Of a DNA stretch of 54,636 nucleotides, positions 1-7,270 are shown piece after piece. A program made the translations under genes and the position numbers. Under the pieces are notes generated by a model. It had not been told where the DNA came from and searched no databases. It worked only from the letters and a program-made list of their open reading frames with translations. Source of the DNA: an uncultured Oscillospiraceae bacterium. GTDB taxonomy: Bacteria; Bacillota; Clostridia; Oscillospirales; Acutalibacteraceae. The stretch is from NCBI GenBank assembly GCA_900547275.1, contig URGA01000001.1, positions 1 through 54,636 on the forward strand, read 5' to 3'. Numbering within the stretch: position 1 is the first letter of the stretch; each line of letters begins with the position of its first letter.

Positions 1-873
1 GACTCGGTGCGGGTAAGTGAAATCAAACTTGAAAAACTGTCTTCCGGCATGTTTTATAAGTTTAAAGTTGCAGTTCCCACAGCAGACGGACTGCGCGAAA
101 ACGTGGTTGGAGACGTTTCGTTTATTACGAAACCTAAAACACCGTCCGTTTCACTTGAGGCTTACGGTGCAACCTGTGTTACACTGAGCCTTGAAAGCGA
201 AAAAACGCCGACTTCATTTAAAATCTACCGTAAAGACGGCAACGGAAAATTTAAGCTCATTGACACGGTTGACGGCAGTAAAACTCAATATGAAGATACT
301 TCTCTTGAACCGAAAACGAACTATGAATACAAAATAAAATCGGTTGTTGAGAACTCAAAAAAGAAATCCGAAAGTAAGTATTCAAAAACTGTAGAAGTTA
401 AAACAGGCAAAACAATGAAGCTCCCTAAAGTTTCAGGAGCCTGCAAAACATATGCTTACTACACGGCGGTAACCGACAAAACGTCTGCGGCTTATGCTGT
501 TCTTAATTCAGGAACTTACAAAGGCGTAACTTACGAAACATATACAGACGAAGAAACGGGTATTAGAATGGTTGACGGCTGTTACTGCGCCGCTTTGGGA
601 ACGTATTACGGAACTGAAAAAGGTATGAAATACAGAATAACCCTCAAATCTGGTGAAACATTTAAAATCATTCTGTGCGATACTAAGTCAAACCGCCACA
701 CTGATAAAAAGCATCAGTACGCTAAGAAAAACAAAGATATCGTTGAATTTTACGTTGACAAGGATAAAATCCCTGATGAAGTTAACGGAAATTACAACGT
801 TCTGGAACAGTTCAACGGACCTATTGCTTCAATTGAAAAAATAACCCAGGTCGAAAACGACACAGAAGAATAA
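1..873 (+). CDS. Fibronectin type III domain protein, 3' part (5' end outside window)
   Basis: The reading frame is open from the first base, so the N-terminus is missing. About 290 residues are visible. Roughly residues 45-135 look like a fibronectin type III module: a PKTPSVSLEA start, a central YRKDG hairpin, and an NYEYKIKSVV strand before a KTVEVKTGK end. Such modules are usually extracellular spacers. The last 150 residues form a separate domain I do not recognise, with a CYCAALGTYYG segment and an ILCDTKSNRHTDKKHQ segment; its mixed beta pattern could be a small barrel. No sortase signal, dockerin or membrane segment closes the protein. The stop is followed at once by a terminator shared with the converging dehydrogenase gene. 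Secretion and cell-wall association are inferred from the repeat type only. Confidence 0.7.
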   Translation, partial: DSVRVSEIKLEKLSSGMFYKFKVAVPTADGLRENVVGDVSFITKPKTPSVSLEAYGATCVTLSLESEKTPTSFKIYRKDGNGKFKLIDTVDGSKTQYEDTSLEPKTNYEYKIKSVVENSKKKSESKYSKTVEVKTGKTMKLPKVSGACKTYAYYTAVTDKTSAAYAVLNSGTYKGVTYETYTDEETGIRMVDGCYCAALGTYYGTEKGMKYRITLKSGETFKIILCDTKSNRHTDKKHQYAKKNKDIVEFYVDKDKIPDEVNGNYNVLEQFNGPIASIEKITQVENDTEE

Positions 874-880
874 AATATAA

Positions 881-907
881 AGCCACGGATTTACCGTGGC
901 TTTTATT
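881..907. terminator. Bidirectional intrinsic terminator
   Basis: An AGCCACGG / CCGTGGCT stem with a short loop is followed by a T-rich run, between two converging genes. It can serve the fibronectin-type gene on the plus strand and the dehydrogenase gene on the minus strand. Confidence 0.75.
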
Positions 908-912
908 TTTTC

Positions 913-1875
913 TTATTTGTTTACTACGTTTTGAGGATTACCGCTGATAAAAGCTTTCAAATTGTCTTCTAGTATGCCTAAAAGGCGTTTTCTTGTTTCA
1001 TACGCAGCCCATGCTATATGAGGAGTAATAAGGCAATTTTTAGCTGTCAGCAGTGGATTATCAGCTTTTGCAGGTTCTGTTTCAAGAACATCAAGACCCG
1101 CTCCTGCAATTTTGCCGGAATTTAGAGCGTCAGCCAGAGCCTGTTCATCAACAACGGGACCTCTTGACGTATTAATGAATACAGCAGATTTTTTCATTTT
1201 AGAAAATGCTTCTGCATTCATCATTGAATTTGTCTGGGATGTAAGCGGGCAGTGACAGGTTACAAAGTCGCTTTCTTTAAGAATGGTATCAACATCTGTA
1301 AATCTGGTTTTCTTGAGACCGCCTGCTTCTTTAGGATGCGGTGCAAATGCTAAAACATTCATTCCGAAAACTTCCGCTATTTCCGCAACTCTGCGCCCGA
1401 TTGCGCCGAAACCAATTATTCCGATTGTCTTTCCGTCAAGTTCGGCAAGCGGCGCTTTCCAGAAACAGAAGTCAGGGCAGGAGCACCATTCTCCGTTGTG
1501 AACTGCTTCTGAATGGAGTTCAACTCTGTTTGTAAATGCAAGAATAAAAGAAAATACCAGCTGTGCAACAGCATTAGTGGAATATGCCGGAATGTTCGAT
1601 ACGGTAATACCGAGTTCCTTAGCAGTTTCACAGTCAACAACGTTATAACCGGTGGACTGAAGACCGATATATTTTAACTCAGGACTGAGTTTTCTGAGAG
1701 TATCGCCGTCAAGAACGGTTTTGTTGATAATAAGAACGTCTGCGCCTTTTGCTCTTGAGACAACGTCCTCTTGATTTGTACGCTCATAAACAGTAAGATC
1801 ACCGTATTTTTTAAACTGTTCCCAGCTTAAATCGCCGGGATTTGTTGTATATCCGTCAAGATTTACTATTTTCAT
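913..1875 (-). CDS. D-isomer-specific 2-hydroxyacid dehydrogenase (glycerate dehydrogenase-like)
   Basis: A 320-aa cytoplasmic NAD(P)-dependent oxidoreductase that should interconvert a D-2-hydroxyacid and a 2-oxoacid. The cofactor-binding Rossmann segment GIIGFGAIGRRVAEIA is near residue 150. The family's catalytic Arg (TSRGPVVDE), Glu (ETEPA) and His (TPHIAWA) are all present in order toward the C-terminus. The length is normal for the family, and the overall look is closest to glycerate/hydroxypyruvate reductases. Substrate cannot be fixed from sequence: D-lactate, glycerate or a branched 2-oxoacid remain possible. It is transcribed alone from a near-consensus promoter just upstream and ends at the shared terminator. 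The ribosome binding site (AAAGGCGTG) is weaker than that of most neighbours. Confidence 0.88.
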   Translation of the reverse strand: MKIVNLDGYTTNPGDLSWEQFKKYGDLTVYERTNQEDVVSRAKGADVLIINKTVLDGDTLRKLSPELKYIGLQSTGYNVVDCETAKELGITVSNIPAYSTNAVAQLVFSFILAFTNRVELHSEAVHNGEWCSCPDFCFWKAPLAELDGKTIGIIGFGAIGRRVAEIAEVFGMNVLAFAPHPKEAGGLKKTRFTDVDTILKESDFVTCHCPLTSQTNSMMNAEAFSKMKKSAVFINTSRGPVVDEQALADALNSGKIAGAGLDVLETEPAKADNPLLTAKNCLITPHIAWAAYETRKRLLGILEDNLKAFISGNPQNVVNK

Positions 1876-1900
1876 ATTTCACACGCCTTTCTCTGTACGA

Positions 1901-1929
1901 ATTATAACCCTTTAACCGTAAAAAAGCAA
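1901..1929 (-). promoter_or_regulatory. Sigma-A-like promoter of the dehydrogenase gene
   Basis: On the minus strand TTGCTT and TATAAT are separated by 17 bp, about 25 bp upstream of the gene start. Confidence 0.6.
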
Positions 1930-1936
1930 TATTGAC

Positions 1937-1965
1937 TTGATAGGGAAGGGGAGTTTAGTTATAAT
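1937..1965 (+). promoter_or_regulatory. Sigma-A-like promoter of the amidase-radA unit
   Basis: TTGATA and TATAAT are separated by 17 bp, about 53 bp upstream of the amidase ATG. It is divergent from the dehydrogenase promoter; the two -35 boxes lie within 10 bp of each other. Confidence 0.6.
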
Positions 1966-2018
1966 ATTTTATAAGTAAGACAAAGAATTTGCTCATATAT
2001 ATAGTAAAGGTGAAAATT

Positions 2019-2717
2019 ATGAAAAAATCCTTTGTTCTTTTACTGACAGCGGCTTTTGTATTTGTTACCTGTCTGTCGCTAAATAATCTGCTTTCGCGTG
2101 TTAAACTGTCATCGCAGCATTTTAACTCTTCAAAGTTCAGTCTTGTTATTGACCCGGGTCACGGCGGAAGAGACGCGGGGACTAATGCGGCTGACATGAC
2201 GCTGGAAAAAGATATAAATCTTGCGATAGCACAAAATCTGTATGATTTTGCGGCGGTAAGCGGAATGTCTGTTTCAATGACACGAACAGGTGATTATCTT
2301 GTTTACGGAAGCGGCGATGACCGAAACCGCTCAGATCTTTATAACCGATATGATTACATAAACAGCGTTGACAATGCGCTTTTGGTTTCGATACACCAAA
2401 ATCATTACGAAGACACTTCCCAGTGGGGAATGCAAATCTGGTATACTGTTAATGACTCTAAGAGTAAACAGCTTGCCGATAGAATTCTTGAATACGATAA
2501 AAAATTCCTTCAGCCAGACAATAAGAGGACAAATAAACCCTCTGACGACAGTTACTACCTTCTTTATAAAGCAAAAGTGCCGTCAGTTATGGTTGAATGC
2601 GGTTTTATGAGCAATATTGAAGAGAATAATCTTCTTAAAACAGACGAATACAGGCAAAAAGTAGCATATGTTATTCTTTTAGGCCTTAACGATATGATGA
2701 AAGAACAGGAGCAGTAA
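2019..2717 (+). CDS. cwlD: N-acetylmuramoyl-L-alanine amidase, CwlD-like
   Basis: A zinc-dependent amidase of the Amidase_3 family that cleaves the bond between N-acetylmuramic acid and L-alanine. Zinc and catalytic residues are seen in DPGHGGRDAGT (His), the Glu of TLEKDINLA, SIHQNHYED (His) and VMVECGFMSN (Glu). The first 25 residues are one hydrophobic signal-anchor, so it acts outside the membrane. The 232-aa size and anchor-plus-catalytic-domain layout fit CwlD, which in sporulating bacteria helps make cortex muramic-delta-lactam, but a vegetative autolysin role is possible. I chose the ATG at 2019, preceded by AAGGTG. The stop is 6 bp before radA, which shares the transcript. Confidence 0.82.
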   Translation: MKKSFVLLLTAAFVFVTCLSLNNLLSRVKLSSQHFNSSKFSLVIDPGHGGRDAGTNAADMTLEKDINLAIAQNLYDFAAVSGMSVSMTRTGDYLVYGSGDDRNRSDLYNRYDYINSVDNALLVSIHQNHYEDTSQWGMQIWYTVNDSKSKQLADRILEYDKKFLQPDNKRTNKPSDDSYYLLYKAKVPSVMVECGFMSNIEENNLLKTDEYRQKVAYVILLGLNDMMKEQEQ

Positions 2718-2723
2718 AACAAA

Positions 2724-4091
2724 ATGGCAAAAAGTAAGAGCGTATTTATTTGCAGTGAGTGTGGCTACGAGTCGGCAAAGTGGTACGGAAAGTGCCCGAA
2801 TTGCGGCGAATGGAACACAATGAACGAAGAAATAAAATCTCCTTCGGCAGGAATTAAAGGCGGTTCAGTAGCATATAAAAGCAGTAAATTAATGCGCCTT
2901 AACGAAATTACTAATGATATCGAAAAACGTCTTTCGACGGGAATATCCGAACTTGACCGCGTTCTGGGCGGGGGAATTGTTGAAGGTTCGCTTGTCCTGC
3001 TGGGCGGCGACCCTGGAATAGGAAAGTCAACAATCCTTTTGCAAGCGTGTCAGAATATAGGAAAGGACAAAAAGATACTCTATGTCAGCGGTGAGGAATC
3101 TGTAAGTCAGATAAAACTGAGAGCAAACAGGCTTGAAGTATTTACAAAAAATCTTTTCCTGCTTTCCGAGACCGATGTGGGGATTATTGCGGAAACTATT
3201 CGCTGTGAAAAGCCTGATGTTGTGATTATAGACTCGATACAAACTATGGTTTACGATCAAGTTTCTTCTTCTGCAGGTTCCGTAACTCAGGTTAGGGAAT
3301 GCACAAATATTTTTATGCACACTGCAAAATCCTACGGTATCCCGATTTTTGTTATAGGTCATGTTAACAAAGACGGCGCAATTGCAGGCCCGAAGGTACT
3401 GGAACATATTGTTGACACCGTTCTTTACTTTGAAGGCGAGCGAAATTACTCTTACAGAATACTGAGAAGCGTTAAAAACAGATTTGGCTCTACTAACGAA
3501 ATCGGCGTTTTTGAAATGACCCAAAACGGACTAATGGAGGTGGAGAACCCTTCGCAGCTTATGCTTTCCGGAAGGCCTAAGAACACCAGCGGAACGTGCG
3601 TTGCCTGCGTCATGGAAGGCTCAAGACCGATTCTTGCAGAAGTTCAGGGACTTGTTACTGCAACCGGTTTCGGCAATCCGAGAAGAATGAGCACGGGTTT
3701 TGATTTTAACCGAATGGCAATGCTTATTGCTGTACTGGAAAAACGTGCAGGTTATTTTTTCAATAATATGGACGCATATATTAACGTTGTCAGCGGTCTT
3801 AAACTGGACGAGCCTGCGGCTGATTTGTCAGTAGCAATGGCTCTTGTTTCTTCGCTTAAGGATGAAGTCATAGGGGACAAAATACTTACTTTCGGCGAAA
3901 TAGGACTTGCCGGTGAAATAAGGGCTGTCAATCACTGCGAACAGCGTGTCCAGGAAGCGAAGCGACTCGGCTTTGAAAGATGCGTAATTCCGTTTCATAA
4001 TTATAAGTCACTTTCAAAAGATATAAAGAAAAGTCTTGATATTGTCCCTGTGCGCACAATAAGAGACGCTTTTTCTGCAATAACTGAATAA
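2724..4091 (+). CDS. radA: DNA repair protein RadA
   Basis: A 455-aa RadA (Sms) ATPase that promotes branch migration of recombination intermediates. The N-terminus has a four-Cys zinc finger (CSECGYES then CPNCGEWN). The RecA-like core carries the Walker A motif GGDPGIGKST near residue 95, and the RadA-specific KNRFG motif appears as VKNRFGSTNE. The C-terminal Lon-protease-like domain holds the stretch LKLDEPAADLSVAMAL. All signature motifs are intact and the length is normal. Its Shine-Dalgarno (AGGAG) overlaps the end of the amidase gene, which implies coupled translation, and a terminator follows directly. Confidence 0.97.
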   Translation: MAKSKSVFICSECGYESAKWYGKCPNCGEWNTMNEEIKSPSAGIKGGSVAYKSSKLMRLNEITNDIEKRLSTGISELDRVLGGGIVEGSLVLLGGDPGIGKSTILLQACQNIGKDKKILYVSGEESVSQIKLRANRLEVFTKNLFLLSETDVGIIAETIRCEKPDVVIIDSIQTMVYDQVSSSAGSVTQVRECTNIFMHTAKSYGIPIFVIGHVNKDGAIAGPKVLEHIVDTVLYFEGERNYSYRILRSVKNRFGSTNEIGVFEMTQNGLMEVENPSQLMLSGRPKNTSGTCVACVMEGSRPILAEVQGLVTATGFGNPRRMSTGFDFNRMAMLIAVLEKRAGYFFNNMDAYINVVSGLKLDEPAADLSVAMALVSSLKDEVIGDKILTFGEIGLAGEIRAVNHCEQRVQEAKRLGFERCVIPFHNYKSLSKDIKKSLDIVPVRTIRDAFSAITE

Positions 4092-4096
4092 AAGGA

Positions 4097-4136
4097 AAAT
4101 ACAGAAGAACCTTCAAGATATTCTTCTGTATTTTTT
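4097..4136 (+). terminator. radA terminator
   Basis: A perfect 13-bp stem (4097-4109 with 4121-4133, AAATACAGAAGAA arm) with an 11-nt loop runs into six Ts. Confidence 0.85.
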
Positions 4137-4137
4137 A

Positions 4138-4701
4138 TTTTGTTCTAGGAACAGGTTGACGAGTGATAAAAAAATTGCTATAATTATACAAAATAAATAT
4201 TTTGTGCAATATAGGGGAGTTAAAAACCGAAAATTTGATAAGAATAGCTGTTTTGTTGTTTTTTTCTGCTTTAAAATCTATTTTCTTTGTTTTATGTAAA
4301 ATATAAGTCTGCTCTGGAGCCTTTCAGTTTTTTTCAGACGATACTCACATCGTTTTTTAAATTTCTATTGAATTTAATCTTGCTTCATGTTCTTACTGCG
4401 ATGATAATTATGTCGCAGTTTTGTGGATATTAGGATTAGACTATGATTATAACTGAAATTACGATTTATAGCGTATAACATATAAAAACTGATTTTTCAG
4501 CGTTTTCTTCAAAGGCAGTTTTTCTTTGTCTTTGTTTATGGGTTATTTATTTATAGTGAAGTAATGACATTAGTATGCTAATTTTCCTATTAAAAATTGA
4601 TTTTTAAAAATATTTATGCTTGTTTAACAATGCCCTTTTTATCTTAATATTATTTTCTAATACTTGTGAAACAGTTTCACAGCGCGGAGGTGCTTATTAT
4701 A
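4138..4701 (+). other. AT-rich intergenic region with promoter, hairpins and palindromes; possible long leader or small RNA
   Basis: No credible coding frame exists here. A near-consensus promoter (TTGACG at 4156, TATAAT at 4179, 17-bp spacer) lies about 520 bp before the xerD start. The expected start site falls in a perfect 8-bp inverted repeat (ACAAAATA / TATTTTGT, 4188-4205). Two terminator-like hairpins follow: ACTGCGA / TCGCAGT at 4395-4419 with a TTT tail, and AAAAACTG / CAGTTTTT at 4484-4523. A further palindrome, GTGAAAC-A-GTTTCAC, sits at 4666-4680 just ahead of the xerD ribosome site. The arrangement would suit either a short untranslated RNA ending at one of the hairpins or a regulated 5' leader. 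No known RNA family was recognised. Confidence 0.45.
4156..4184 (+). promoter_or_regulatory. Near-consensus sigma-A promoter in the radA-xerD gap
   Basis: TTGACG, 17-bp spacer, TATAAT. It is the strongest promoter match near xerD but is unusually far (about 510 bp) from that start codon. Confidence 0.65.
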
Positions 4702-5676
4702 ATGAGAAAAGATGAATTTCAATATTTGCCTCAGTTAGTACAGCAATATCTGATTTACCTTGAAGCAATCAAAGGCCATAGCGAACTCTCAGTAATAGAA
4801 TATGCTTCAGATCTTCGTACCTTCTTTCGTTATATTGCTCGGCTTAAAGGTCTTTGCAGTAAGGATACGCCTGATGAAGATATTGATATCTCCCCTATTG
4901 ACCTTGATTTTATAAAAAAAATCACCTTAAATGATGCTTATATGTTTCTAATTTACTGCAAAAATAAAAGAAAAAACAATGAAACTACGAGAGCGCGAAG
5001 AGTTATAGCAATAAGACGATTTTTTATTTATTTAACTGATAATCAAAAGCTTTTAGATGAAAATCCTATGAAAACTCTTGATATTCCGAAGACAAAAAAA
5101 GCCCTGCCTAAATACCTCACATTAGAGGAAGCAGAGCGGTTGCTGGACGTTATTGACGGAAAATTCAAGGAACGTGATTATGCTATTATAACGCTGTTTT
5201 TAAATTGCGGAATGCGGCTTGCCGAGCTTGTTAGTATAGATTACAATGATATAAAAGCAGACGGCTCTCTTATTATAACAGGTAAAGGAAACAAAGAACG
5301 CAGAATATTTCTTAATCAGGCGTGCGTTAATGCGGTAACTGCTTACATGAAAGTCAGACCACATGACGGAGTCAAAGATAAAGCCTTGTTTCTCAGTTCA
5401 AGAAATCAGCGTATAAGTCCTAAAACAGTACAACATATCGTTTACCAGTATCTTGATAAAGCAGGTCTTGGCGACCGTGGTTTGTCTGTGCATAAACTGC
5501 GTCACACTGCTGCGACTTTGATGTATCAGCACGGTAACGTTGACCTTCTATTGCTTAAAGAGATATTGGGGCACGAAAATCTCGGTACTACGGAGATATA
5601 CACACATATCAGCGAAGACGCCGCCAAAAAGGCTGTTGCTTCAAATCCGCTGTCAAAAGAAAAGGCTAAATGGTAA
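4702..5676 (+). CDS. xerD: Tyrosine recombinase, XerD-type
   Basis: A 324-aa site-specific recombinase of the XerC/XerD type, which resolves chromosome dimers at dif. The N-terminal SAM-like core-binding domain covers about residues 1-110 and the catalytic domain follows. Catalytic residues are visible: Arg172 (GMRLAEL), Lys of GKGNKERRIF, His264 and Arg267 (HKLRH), His291 (LGHENL) and nucleophile Tyr300 (EIYTH). I chose the ATG at 4702, set 9 bp after GGAGGTG, over the GTG at 4666, which is part of a palindrome. I prefer XerD to XerC because it adjoins spoIIM, as xerD does in Bacillus; here the two converge and overlap by 11 bp. A mobile-element integrase is unlikely without other mobile genes. 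Confidence 0.85.
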   Translation: MRKDEFQYLPQLVQQYLIYLEAIKGHSELSVIEYASDLRTFFRYIARLKGLCSKDTPDEDIDISPIDLDFIKKITLNDAYMFLIYCKNKRKNNETTRARRVIAIRRFFIYLTDNQKLLDENPMKTLDIPKTKKALPKYLTLEEAERLLDVIDGKFKERDYAIITLFLNCGMRLAELVSIDYNDIKADGSLIITGKGNKERRIFLNQACVNAVTAYMKVRPHDGVKDKALFLSSRNQRISPKTVQHIVYQYLDKAGLGDRGLSVHKLRHTAATLMYQHGNVDLLLLKEILGHENLGTTEIYTHISEDAAKKAVASNPLSKEKAKW

Positions 5677-6298
5677 TTACAGAGCGAAAAAGCGTTGTTA
5701 TTCCTGCGTTTACTAATGCCGCCAGCGCCACAACTACAGCAAAAATCAAATATTTTTTCAGATATGACTTAACATCAAATTGGGTCATATCTGTTTTTTT
5801 TACTGATAAGTCAAAAATACTTCTGGACATATCAGTACTTATTTTTATAGACATGGTAATTACTGTTAAAAGTAAAGCGGCGGCAGGAATTACCATTAAA
5901 AGGCAGTACACAATACCTTTTGCGCCATTGTTTACATAGTAATAGGCTACCTTCATTCCGATTACGATGCCGCATCCCAGCGGAACGAAATTAACGAAAG
6001 GAAAACCTATCATACAAAAGCCAAGAAAAACGGTTATAAGAAATATACTGAAATAAAGGCAAAAATCAACAATAAACAGCTGAAGGAATTCAGACTGAGT
6101 AAAGGTTGTCAGAATATTATCCAGCGTTTCACCGGCAAATTGTTTGTAAATCGTACTTCCTATTATCAGTCCGCATATGTAAAAAACAAAGCTGTATATG
6201 TATGACTTGTAGTCAAATATGTTGAACTCTTTTAATTCTGCCAGTTTTGTTTCCGGCTTTTTGAAAAAATCAAATTCCTGTTCTTTGTTTTCTTTCAT
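5666..6298 (-). CDS. spoIIM: Stage II sporulation protein M
   Basis: A 210-aa membrane protein of the SpoIIM/DUF95 family. In Bacillus it forms the engulfment complex with SpoIID and SpoIIP, which degrades septal peptidoglycan so the mother cell can surround the forespore. After a charged cytoplasmic N-terminus come about five hydrophobic segments, starting with SYIYSFVFYICGLIIGSTIY. The segment with GFPFVNFVPLGCGIVIGMKVAYY is characteristic of the family. It is the last gene of the leftward queA-tgt-yajC unit: it starts 3 bp after the preceding gene, whose end supplies AAGGTG. Its 3' end overlaps the convergent xerD end, with no terminator between them. Confidence 0.85.
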   Translation of the reverse strand: MKENKEQEFDFFKKPETKLAELKEFNIFDYKSYIYSFVFYICGLIIGSTIYKQFAGETLDNILTTFTQSEFLQLFIVDFCLYFSIFLITVFLGFCMIGFPFVNFVPLGCGIVIGMKVAYYYVNNGAKGIVYCLLMVIPAAALLLTVITMSIKISTDMSRSIFDLSVKKTDMTQFDVKSYLKKYLIFAVVVALAALVNAGITTLFRSVITI

Positions 6299-6301
6299 GT
6301 T

Positions 6302-6688
6302 TTACACCTTGATTTTCTTTTTACCGAATGAAGCAATTACAGCACAGCTTGGTATCAGTAACAATCTGATAATGAATAACATTGTGCCAACAGGGTTGAT
6401 ACAGCCGTTAACCACTGAAATAATCAGTGCGGGCATAACAGAAAGTACAGCCATAACTGTTCGATTATTTTTTATTCCGCTGATTGAAATTTTAGCAATG
6501 ATAAACGGACACAAAATGTCCATAGCTATTGCCAAATACGGTATGTTGTCAAGATCCATATCCGTTTTCCAAACAATAAGAGCAAGGAGCGCCGCCGCAG
6601 TGCCGTAGCAAATAACGGTGGCAAAAACAACTTTGACGATATAAATCACTAACAATTTGCCTGATTTTCCTACATTAAACTTTGGCAT
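6302..6688 (-). CDS. TIGR04086 family membrane protein
   Basis: A 128-aa protein with four predicted transmembrane segments. The sequence and its place directly after yajC fit the uncharacterised TIGR04086 family, common in Clostridia near yajC and, in many genomes, near the SCIFF peptide maturation genes; no SCIFF gene is present here. Function is unknown. Its Shine-Dalgarno GGAGGAG is the 3' arm of a long hairpin that also looks like the yajC terminator (6696-6724), so both its transcription and its translation may be restricted. Confidence 0.7.
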   Translation of the reverse strand: MPKFNVGKSGKLLVIYIVKVVFATVICYGTAAALLALIVWKTDMDLDNIPYLAIAMDILCPFIIAKISISGIKNNRTVMAVLSVMPALIISVVNGCINPVGTMLFIIRLLLIPSCAVIASFGKKKIKV

Positions 6689-6695
6689 AAAAAAT

Positions 6696-6724
6696 CTCCT
6701 CCGAATAAAAACTATTCAGAGGAG
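6696..6724 (-). terminator. Terminator-like hairpin whose 3' arm is the next gene's Shine-Dalgarno
   Basis: On the minus strand CTCCTCTGAATA pairs with TATTCGGAGGAG (12 bp, one G-U) around a 5-nt loop, then ATTTTTT and the ATG of the membrane protein gene. The U-run makes it an intrinsic terminator after yajC; the GGAGGAG arm is the only ribosome binding site for the downstream gene, so the same fold would hide it. Confidence 0.75.
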
Positions 6725-6750
6725 TAATTTTTTAGAACTTTATAAGGATT

Positions 6751-7206
6751 TTATTTTTCGATTTTTTCTTCAGCTTCTTTTACAACGTCGGTTTTCTCTT
6801 CAGCATCCTTTTTCTTGTTCTTTTTGCTGTTTTTCTTGTTCTTAGCCGCTTCCTTAGCTGCTTCAACTTCTTTCTGGTGCTGTTCCATCTTAGTCTTGTT
6901 TGTGTTTACAGCCCAGCGCTGAATGCGCATTTTGTTGCGGTCTGCACCTGTTTCAATAATAAGGTCTTCTTCACGAATTGTAACAACTTTACCGACAATA
7001 CCGCCGATTGTGATGATCTCATCGCCGATTTCAAGCGAAGATCTCATTTCCTGCTCTTCTTTCTGGCGCTTTCTCTGAGGACGGATTGTAAGGAAATACA
7101 TGGCAACAACCATTACAACCATTACAATCAGGAAAGATGTTGATGATGCGCCGCCTCCGGCAGCTGAAGAAGATGCTGTAGATGATAAAAGTAAAATTGG
7201 TGTCAT
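6751..7206 (-). CDS. yajC: Sec translocase accessory subunit YajC
   Basis: A single-pass membrane protein that associates with SecDF-YajC to assist Sec-dependent export. A short Ser/Ala-rich N-terminus leads into one transmembrane helix (FLIVMVVMVVAMYFLTI), followed by the family signature RPQRKRQKEEQEM and a small beta domain (GDEIITIGGIVGKVV). At 151 aa it is longer than most YajC proteins because of a C-terminal tail of about 50 residues that is almost all Lys, Glu and Ala; this tail is low-complexity and probably disordered or coiled. It follows tgt by 64 bp, in the widespread queA-tgt-yajC order, and has a good GGGAGGA ribosome site. Confidence 0.93.
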   Translation of the reverse strand: MTPILLLSSTASSSAAGGGASSTSFLIVMVVMVVAMYFLTIRPQRKRQKEEQEMRSSLEIGDEIITIGGIVGKVVTIREEDLIIETGADRNKMRIQRWAVNTNKTKMEQHQKEVEAAKEAAKNKKNSKKNKKKDAEEKTDVVKEAEEKIEK

Positions 7207-7270
7207 TTCATATTCCTCCCGAAAATGATGAAACTATTATATCAAATATAAAATATATTTCAAGTCTTTT

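Noticed and set aside
4666..4701. Upstream GTG start for xerD
   Set aside because: The GTG is part of a palindrome and lacks a ribosome site; the ATG at 4702 follows GGAGGTG.
4138..4701. dif site beside xerD
   Set aside because: No 28-bp sequence resembling the Firmicute dif pattern (two 11-bp arms around a 6-bp core) was found.
4702..5676. Prophage or transposon integrase
   Set aside because: No other mobile genes, att-like repeats or insertion sequences nearby; the neighbour spoIIM fits chromosomal xerD.
6689..6750. SCIFF (scfA) peptide gene next to yajC
   Set aside because: The stretch holds only the terminator hairpin; no Cys-rich frame exists.
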